This document shows, one piece after another, positions 5,946 to 10,178 of a stretch of 10,178 bases of DNA. A model generated the notes under the pieces. That model did not search any database. It was not told the DNA's origin and worked only from the letters and a program-made list of their open reading frames with translations. Location: positions 1 to 10,178 of the forward strand of contig CAYUFA010000084.1 of the NCBI GenBank assembly GCA_964443845.1, given 5' to 3'. The stretch's first letter is position 1, and each line of letters opens with the position of its first letter. Both the position numbers and the translations under genes were made by a program. The stretch comes from UBA9214 sp964443845. Lineage in GTDB: Bacteria > Pseudomonadota > Gammaproteobacteria > UBA9214.

Positions 5946-6191
5946 ATGCCATTGCTGCACCGGCGGCCGGCCCGGCCCGGAAAATTCCCCGTCATTCCCT
6001 TTCTCCTGGGCTGCCTCGGCCTGTTGGCGGCGCTACTGTGCTGGAAGGGCGCCCTGTATGCGGAGGCAGTCGCCCTGCGGCAGTTCCTGGACCGGCCGGC
6101 ACCGGCGGCGGCCCTGGAATGGTGGGCCGTGGCCGGCGTGTGCGCGATCGGGGTCGTCCTGGGGATTGCCCGGAAGTGGCGGGGCAAATAG
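5946..6191 (+). CDS. Small two-helix membrane protein, unknown function
   Basis: I do not recognise this 81-residue protein. It has a basic N terminus (residues 5-13 contain HRRPARPGK), a hydrophobic helix at about 16-33, a short loop with LRQFLDRPAP at 44-53, and a second helix at about 58-75 ending in a basic tail (ARKWRGK). Both ends being basic suggests that they face the cytoplasm. GAGG at 5937-5940, five bases before the ATG, is a fair ribosome site and the best support for this start; the frame is open further upstream but without such a site. It ends 124 bases before the GT2 glycosyltransferase and points the same way, so it may belong to the same envelope module. Its reality as a gene is moderately supported by the ribosome site and membrane pattern only. 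Confidence 0.5.
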   Translation: MPLLHRRPARPGKFPVIPFLLGCLGLLAALLCWKGALYAEAVALRQFLDRPAPAAALEWWAVAGVCAIGVVLGIARKWRGK

Positions 6192-6315
6192 CGGGCGCCG
6201 GCAGGCCGCCGGGCCAGCGTACCCGGGTCGCTGAAAATGACATGGCCGGCGAACACACTCCTGGCTTAGGATTGGCGCTGGCCAACCCTGCCCCCGCTTG
6301 CCGAGTACTGCCCCC

Positions 6316-7038
6316 ATGGACCTGTCCGTAGTGATCCCGGTGAAGAACGAACAGGACAACATCCTGCCGCTGCTGGCGGAGATTCATGCCGCGCTGGAGG
6401 GACGCTGCGAGTACGAGGTGCTGTACATCGACGATGGCAGCGACGATGCCACGCCACAGCGGCTTGCCGAGGCACGCGGCCGGTATTCGCGCCTGCGCGT
6501 CCTGCGTCACACCCGCAGCTGCGGTCAGAGTACGGCGGTGCGGACCGGGGTCCGGGCGGCGCGTGCTGCCTGGATCGTCACGCTGGACGGGGACGGCCAG
6601 AACGACCCGGCCGACATTCCCGCCCTGTTGGACGTGACCCGGGCGGCGGATTGTCCGGCGACGCTCTGGCTGGTAGCCGGCTGGCGCAGGACCCGGCGTG
6701 ACAGCTGGCTCAGACGCCTGTCCTCGCGGGTGGCCAACGCGGTGCGCAGTCGTCTGCTCCGGGACAGCACGCCGGATACCGGTTGCGGGCTGAAGCTGTT
6801 CCGGCGCGACACCTTTCTCGAGTTGCCGTACTTCGATCACATGCACCGCTTCCTGCCGGCGCTGGTGCTGCGCGCCGGCGGTCAGGTGACCTCGGTCGAG
6901 GTGCAGCACCGGTACCGCCTGCGCGGGGCAAGCAAGTACGGACTGCACAACCGCCTGTGGGTCGGCATCGTCGACCTGTGCGGTGTGGCCTGGCTGCAGC
7001 GGCGTGTCCGTCACCCGGTGGTGCAGGAACTCGAATAA
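6316..7038 (+). CDS. GT2-family glycosyltransferase (DPM1/polyprenyl-phosphate type)
   Basis: A 240-residue GT-A fold enzyme of glycosyltransferase family 2, most like dolichyl- or polyprenyl-phosphate sugar synthases. The nucleotide-binding start is LSVVIPVKNEQDNI (3-16), with YIDDGSDDAT at 37-46. The metal-binding DxD is in DGDGQNDP (91-98), followed by GWRRTRRDSWLRR. A late HRYRLRGASKYG (198-209) matches the basic G-SKY motif of this subgroup. By family knowledge it moves a sugar from a nucleotide sugar to polyprenyl phosphate at the cytoplasmic membrane face. The two C-terminal membrane helices of ArnC-type relatives are absent, as in DPM1-like soluble forms. The ATG at 6316 fits the family start; an in-frame TTG at 6298 is less likely. 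No clear ribosome site is seen. The VTT gene begins eight bases after its stop. Sugar and acceptor are not predictable. Confidence 0.9.
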   Translation: MDLSVVIPVKNEQDNILPLLAEIHAALEGRCEYEVLYIDDGSDDATPQRLAEARGRYSRLRVLRHTRSCGQSTAVRTGVRAARAAWIVTLDGDGQNDPADIPALLDVTRAADCPATLWLVAGWRRTRRDSWLRRLSSRVANAVRSRLLRDSTPDTGCGLKLFRRDTFLELPYFDHMHRFLPALVLRAGGQVTSVEVQHRYRLRGASKYGLHNRLWVGIVDLCGVAWLQRRVRHPVVQELE

Positions 7039-7046
7039 CGTCCGCC

Positions 7047-7745
7047 ATGTCCCGCATCCATCCCCGGATCTTTCTCAAGGGCCTGTTGCTGATCGTCACC
7101 CTGACCGGCATCGCCTGGCTGGTCGAGGCCTTGCCCGTGCGCTCGCTGCTGGACCGGACCTGGGTCGAGCATGCAGTGCTGGGCAAGGGCATCAACGGCG
7201 AGCTGCTGTTCCTCGCTGCGGGAGCGCTGGCAGTGGCGCTCGGCATGCCGCGCCAGGCGGTCAGTTTTCTGTCCGGTTACGCGTTCGGGGTGGGCTGGGG
7301 CACCGTGCTGGGGGTGATCGCGACCACGGCCGGTTGCCTGGTCAATTTTTTCTATGCGCGCTGGATCGGGCGTGACCTGGTGAGCGGCCGGTTCCGCGAG
7401 CGGGTGCGCCACATCGAGGACTTCATCCACGACAACACGTTCAACATGACCCTGCTGATCCGGCTGCTGCCGGCCGGCAGTAACCTGGTCACCAACCTCG
7501 CCGCCGGTGTGAGCGGTGTCCGGGCAACGCCGTTCGTGCTGGCTTCGGTGCTGGGTTATATCCCGCAGACGCTGGTGTTTGCGCTGGTCGGCAGCGGTGT
7601 CAGTCTCGATCCGCTGTACCGGATCGGACTCGGCGTGGCGATCTTCCTGGTGTCGGGGCTGCTGGGCATCCGCCTGTATCGCCAGTTCCGGCATGGCCGG
7701 CACCTGGACGCGCAGCTGGAAGAGAAGCTCGGTGTCGACGGCTGA
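7047..7745 (+). CDS. VTT-domain (DedA/TVP38/TMEM64) membrane protein
   Basis: A 232-residue integral membrane protein with a VTT (SNARE-associated Golgi) domain. Hydrophobic segments lie at about 10-30, 50-68, 72-105, 160-185 and 190-212. The family signature is seen as FLSGYAFGVGWGTVLGV (74-90) with ATTAGCLVNFFYARWIGR (92-109). A re-entrant-loop segment, RLLPAGSNLVTNLAAG (139-154), contains the usual conserved Arg and Pro followed by Asn residues. Members of this superfamily are implicated in lipid scrambling and in recycling undecaprenyl phosphate. The gene starts eight bases after the GT2 stop and ends 42 bases before the GT-C gene, so the three are very likely one transcript. Lipid transport for sugar transfer is inferred from this setting. 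No Shine-Dalgarno sequence is visible, suggesting coupling to the gene before it. Confidence 0.9.
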   Translation: MSRIHPRIFLKGLLLIVTLTGIAWLVEALPVRSLLDRTWVEHAVLGKGINGELLFLAAGALAVALGMPRQAVSFLSGYAFGVGWGTVLGVIATTAGCLVNFFYARWIGRDLVSGRFRERVRHIEDFIHDNTFNMTLLIRLLPAGSNLVTNLAAGVSGVRATPFVLASVLGYIPQTLVFALVGSGVSLDPLYRIGLGVAIFLVSGLLGIRLYRQFRHGRHLDAQLEEKLGVDG

Positions 7746-7787
7746 TACCGGCATGCAGGCGCGCCGCATGTATCCCGCGGGTCGCGC

Positions 7788-9353
7788 ATGACCGGATCAC
7801 CGACTCCGGGGGGTGCCGGGCAACCCCGCGCCGGCACCCTGCTGGTCGTCGGAGTGCTGCTGCTGGCCTTGTCCGCGTCCGTGCTGTGCTTTGTCCACCT
7901 CGGTGCCAAGGTCTACTGGCACGACGAGACCTACACGTCGCTGCGTGTGTTCGGTCATACCGGTGCGGAGTATTACCGGCACATGTTCGATGGCCGGGTC
8001 CACGGACTGGACGAGCTGCGCGCGTATCAGCACGCCAGCCCGGGACTGGGCATGGCAGCCACGCTGCGGGCCCTGGCCAGCCGTCCCGAGCACACGCCGT
8101 TGTACTTCGTGCTGGCACGTCTCTGGTCCGGCCTGTTTGCCGACCCGGTCATCGCATTGCGCAGCCTGTCGGCGCTGTTCGCCACGCTGATGCTGCCGGC
8201 CGCGTTCTGGTTCAGCCGGGAGCTGTTCCGGGATGCGCGCACACCGTGGATCGCGGTGGCACTGGTGGCGGCTTCGCCGCTGCACCTGCTCTACGCACAG
8301 GAGGCGCGGGAGTATGCGCTGTGGTGTCTGCTCCTGCTGCTGTCCGGGGCTGCGCTGCTGCGCGCGCTGCGCACGGGTACCCGCATGGCGTTTCTGCTGT
8401 ATACCGTCACCCTGGCGCTCGGTCTGTATGCGCATATCCTGTTCGGCTGCGCGATCCTCTGCCACGCCGGCTACGTGGCCGTGCTGTACGGTCGCCATCC
8501 CGCGCGCACGCTCAGGCGCTTCCTGTGGTCACTGCTGGTGGCGGCCCTGGCGTTCGTGCCCTGGCTGCTGCTGTTCCTGACCTCGCTGCCGGATGTCGCC
8601 CGGGTGACGAGCTGGATGCACCGGCCGGCCGCGCTGTCCACGCTCGCCGCCAGCTGGCTGCTCAGCATCAACCGCCTGCTGTTCGACTTTCCCGGCAGTG
8701 GCTGGCTCGTGCCGGTCAGTGCCGTCCTTGCCGCCGGCGCCTTGCTGCAGTTGCCGCGCCGCACGCCGGCAGCGAGCTGGCTGTTACCGCTGCTGCTGAT
8801 CGTGATCACGGCCGGCGTCGTCATCGTGCCCGACCTGGTGGGTGGCGGACGCCGTTCCCTGGAGACGCGCTACCTGCTGCCGGCCCTGCTGGTGCTGCAG
8901 CTGTGCATCGCCTGGTGGCTCGCCACGCAGGGTTCCCTGCGCAGCCGGCGCGGTCGGCTTGCGGCAGCGGTGTTGCTGCTGGTGCTGGCCGGCGGTGTCG
9001 TTTCGCAGCTGCGGATCATCAACGCAACCACGTGGTGGAACAAGTCGTTCAGCGCGAACAACGCGGCCGTCGCCGCGCGCATCGACTCGGCACGCCACCC
9101 CCTGCTGATCAGTACCATGGGCGAGGTCAATCCTGGTGAGCTGCTGTCGCTCAGCTACCTGCTCTCGGACCGGGTGCGGTTCCTGCTGCTGCCGGACGCG
9201 CAACTGCCCGCGCTGCCGCCCGGCTACGACCGCTATTTCGTGCTCAACATGCCGTGGAGCGAGGCACAGCTTCGGGCGCGGGGTCTGACGCGCCAGCCAC
9301 TGCCGGGCCTCGGCAGACTGTGGGAACTGCGCCCGGCAGGGCGGGACGGTTGA
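7788..9353 (+). CDS. GT-C membrane glycosyltransferase (GT39/PMT_2-like)
   Basis: A 521-residue multi-pass protein resembling the PMT_2/ArnT class of GT-C enzymes, which use polyprenyl-phosphate-linked sugars on the periplasmic side. After the first helix (about 17-39) comes the first external loop with YWHDETYTSL (43-52); the adjacent Asp46 and Glu47 are the expected catalytic acidic pair. HTPLYFVLARLW (102-113) and YAQEAREYAL (169-178) are typical of the family. About ten further hydrophobic segments follow, and RSLETRYLLP at 356-365 also fits. The C-terminal 110 residues (from about 412) are less hydrophobic and probably form a periplasmic domain. It would use the product of the GT2 enzyme two genes upstream. 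The ATG lacks a clear ribosome site, and a 9-bp hairpin lies at codons 8-18. The acceptor may be lipid A, a glycan or protein; sequence does not tell. Confidence 0.88.
   Translation: MTGSPTPGGAGQPRAGTLLVVGVLLLALSASVLCFVHLGAKVYWHDETYTSLRVFGHTGAEYYRHMFDGRVHGLDELRAYQHASPGLGMAATLRALASRPEHTPLYFVLARLWSGLFADPVIALRSLSALFATLMLPAAFWFSRELFRDARTPWIAVALVAASPLHLLYAQEAREYALWCLLLLLSGAALLRALRTGTRMAFLLYTVTLALGLYAHILFGCAILCHAGYVAVLYGRHPARTLRRFLWSLLVAALAFVPWLLLFLTSLPDVARVTSWMHRPAALSTLAASWLLSINRLLFDFPGSGWLVPVSAVLAAGALLQLPRRTPAASWLLPLLLIVITAGVVIVPDLVGGGRRSLETRYLLPALLVLQLCIAWWLATQGSLRSRRGRLAAAVLLLVLAGGVVSQLRIINATTWWNKSFSANNAAVAARIDSARHPLLISTMGEVNPGELLSLSYLLSDRVRFLLLPDAQLPALPPGYDRYFVLNMPWSEAQLRARGLTRQPLPGLGRLWELRPAGRDG
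7811..7839 (+). repeat. Hairpin inside the start of the GT-C gene
   Basis: GGGTGCCGG at 7811-7819 and CCGGCACCC at 7831-7839 are perfect 9-base complements with an 11-base loop, 23 bases after the start codon. Such a stable stem near the start can slow translation. It encodes part of the Gly/Pro-rich cytoplasmic N terminus, so GC bias could also explain it. Confidence 0.45.
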
Positions 9354-9393
9354 AGGTACCGGGTGCGCCGTACAACGGGACGCGAGCCCGGTG

Positions 9394-10178
9394 TCATTCC
9401 ACCGCCTTCACCGCCTGGATCAGTTCACCCACCATGGCCTGGCCATCGCCGTAGAGCATGCGCGTGTTGTCGGCGAAGAACAGGGCGTTCTCCACGCCGG
9501 AGAACCCCTTGCCCTGGCCGCGCTTGATGACGATGACGTTCTGCGCCTGGTCGACGTTGAGGATCGGCATGCCGTAGATCGGGCTGTCCGGGTTGTTGCG
9601 GGCCATCGGGTTGACCACGTCGTTGGCGCCGATGACCAGCGCCACGTCGGTCTTGGCGAAGGCCGGGTTGATCTCGTCGAGGTCGTAGAGCAGGTCATAG
9701 GGTACATTGGCCTCGGCCAGCAGCACGTTCATGTGCCCCGGCATGCGTCCGGCCACCGGGTGGATGGCGAACTTCACGTCCACGCCACGGCCCTGCAACA
9801 GCTCGGTCAGCTCGTGGATCTTGTGCTGGGCCTGGGCCACCGCCATGCCGTAGCCGGGCACGATAACCACGCGCTCGGCGTAGGCCATCATCACGCCGAC
9901 ATCGGTGGCATCGATCGGCTTCATGCTGCCGTCGACTTCCGCGGCGGCTTCTTCTCCCACCGTGCCGAAGGCGCTGAACAGCACGTTGCCGATGGAACGG
10001 TTCATGGCCTTCGCCATCAGCTGGGTGAGCAGCGTGCCGGCGGAGCCGACCACGGTGCCGGCAATGATCATGGCGGCGTTGTTGAGCACGAAGCCCTCGA
10101 AGCCGACGGCCAGACCGGTGAGCGCGTTGAACAGCGAGATCACCACCGGCATGTCGGCGCCGCCGATCGGCAGCGCCA
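9394..10178 (-). CDS. pntB: NAD(P) transhydrogenase subunit beta, C-terminal part
   Basis: The window edge cuts this gene; about 260 C-terminal residues are visible of a protein that has about 462 in E. coli. PntB with PntA forms the inner-membrane pump that couples hydride transfer from NADH to NADP+ to proton entry, supplying NADPH. The visible part starts within the membrane domain (IGGADMPVVISLFNALTG) and has two more hydrophobic helices. The NADP-binding domain III follows, with the Rossmann turn GYGMAVAQAQ, then HPVAGRMPGHMNVLLAEANV, the GANDVVNP segment and KRGQGKGFSGVEN. The internal methionine at 10152 is not the real start, since the frame runs unbroken off the window edge. It converges with the GT-C gene with a 40-base gap. 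pntA is expected beyond the right edge. Confidence 0.97.
   Translation of the reverse strand, partial: ALPIGGADMPVVISLFNALTGLAVGFEGFVLNNAAMIIAGTVVGSAGTLLTQLMAKAMNRSIGNVLFSAFGTVGEEAAAEVDGSMKPIDATDVGVMMAYAERVVIVPGYGMAVAQAQHKIHELTELLQGRGVDVKFAIHPVAGRMPGHMNVLLAEANVPYDLLYDLDEINPAFAKTDVALVIGANDVVNPMARNNPDSPIYGMPILNVDQAQNVIVIKRGQGKGFSGVENALFFADNTRMLYGDGQAMVGELIQAVKAVE

Noticed and set aside
5563..5952. A minus-strand frame of 129 codons in the gap right of the origin-like region
   Set aside because: Composition is Arg/Ala-rich and irregular, with no motif, no family resemblance and no convincing ribosome site.
5753..6331. A plus-strand frame of 192 codons overlapping the small membrane protein and the GT2 start
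   Set aside because: Low-complexity Arg/Gly/Pro product; overlaps two better supported genes in another frame.
7753..7791. A 12-codon frame whose TGA overlaps the GT-C ATG as ATGA
   Set aside because: It could allow translational coupling, but it has no ribosome site and no distinguishing content, so chance is the simpler view.
9358..9392. Possible two-way terminator between the GT-C gene and pntB (ACCGGG and CCCGGT)
   Set aside because: Only six base pairs around a 23-base loop and no T run on either side; too weak to call.

Overview
The window is a GC-rich stretch of bacterial chromosome, most likely from a gammaproteobacterium. The minus-strand order priA, argS, ftsN-like SPOR gene matches the arrangement I recall from Pseudomonas and related Gammaproteobacteria, and the yajD-type HNH gene also fits that class. 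No phage or plasmid genes and no insertion-sequence transposase are visible.

Layout, left to right. 1-160: an intergenic stretch with a 20-bp perfect inverted repeat that also holds a tandem copy of its core, resembling a REP or MITE element. 161-538 (+): YajD-family HNH nuclease. 572-1201 (-): FtsN-like division protein with a SPOR domain. 1214-2974 (-): arginyl-tRNA synthetase, preceded by a possible promoter and a leader that contains a 12-bp perfect hairpin around a short arginine-rich reading frame. 3106-5301 (-): primosomal helicase PriA. 5302-5945: a 644-base gap without a convincing gene. Its left half drops to about one third G+C and has perfect DnaA boxes on both sides, plus sequences resembling FNR and Fur sites. 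5946-6191 (+): a small two-helix membrane protein of unknown function. 6316-7038, 7047-7745 and 7788-9353 (+): a compact set comprising a GT2 polyprenyl-phosphate-type glycosyltransferase, a VTT/DedA-family membrane protein and a GT-C (GT39-like) membrane glycosyltransferase. 9394-10178 (-): the C-terminal half of PntB, the beta subunit of the proton-translocating transhydrogenase, cut by the window edge.

The left half is housekeeping: replication restart, tRNA charging and cell division. The right half looks like an envelope-glycan module. By family knowledge, the GT2 enzyme would charge a polyprenyl phosphate with a sugar on the cytoplasmic side, and the GT-C protein would transfer that sugar to an acceptor on the periplasmic side. 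The VTT protein may help lipid move across the membrane. No acceptor or sugar is identifiable from sequence.

Two things deserve most attention. One is the origin-like cluster of DnaA boxes with an AT-rich stretch between the divergent priA and glycosyltransferase blocks. The other is the hairpin and arginine-rich leader frame in front of argS.
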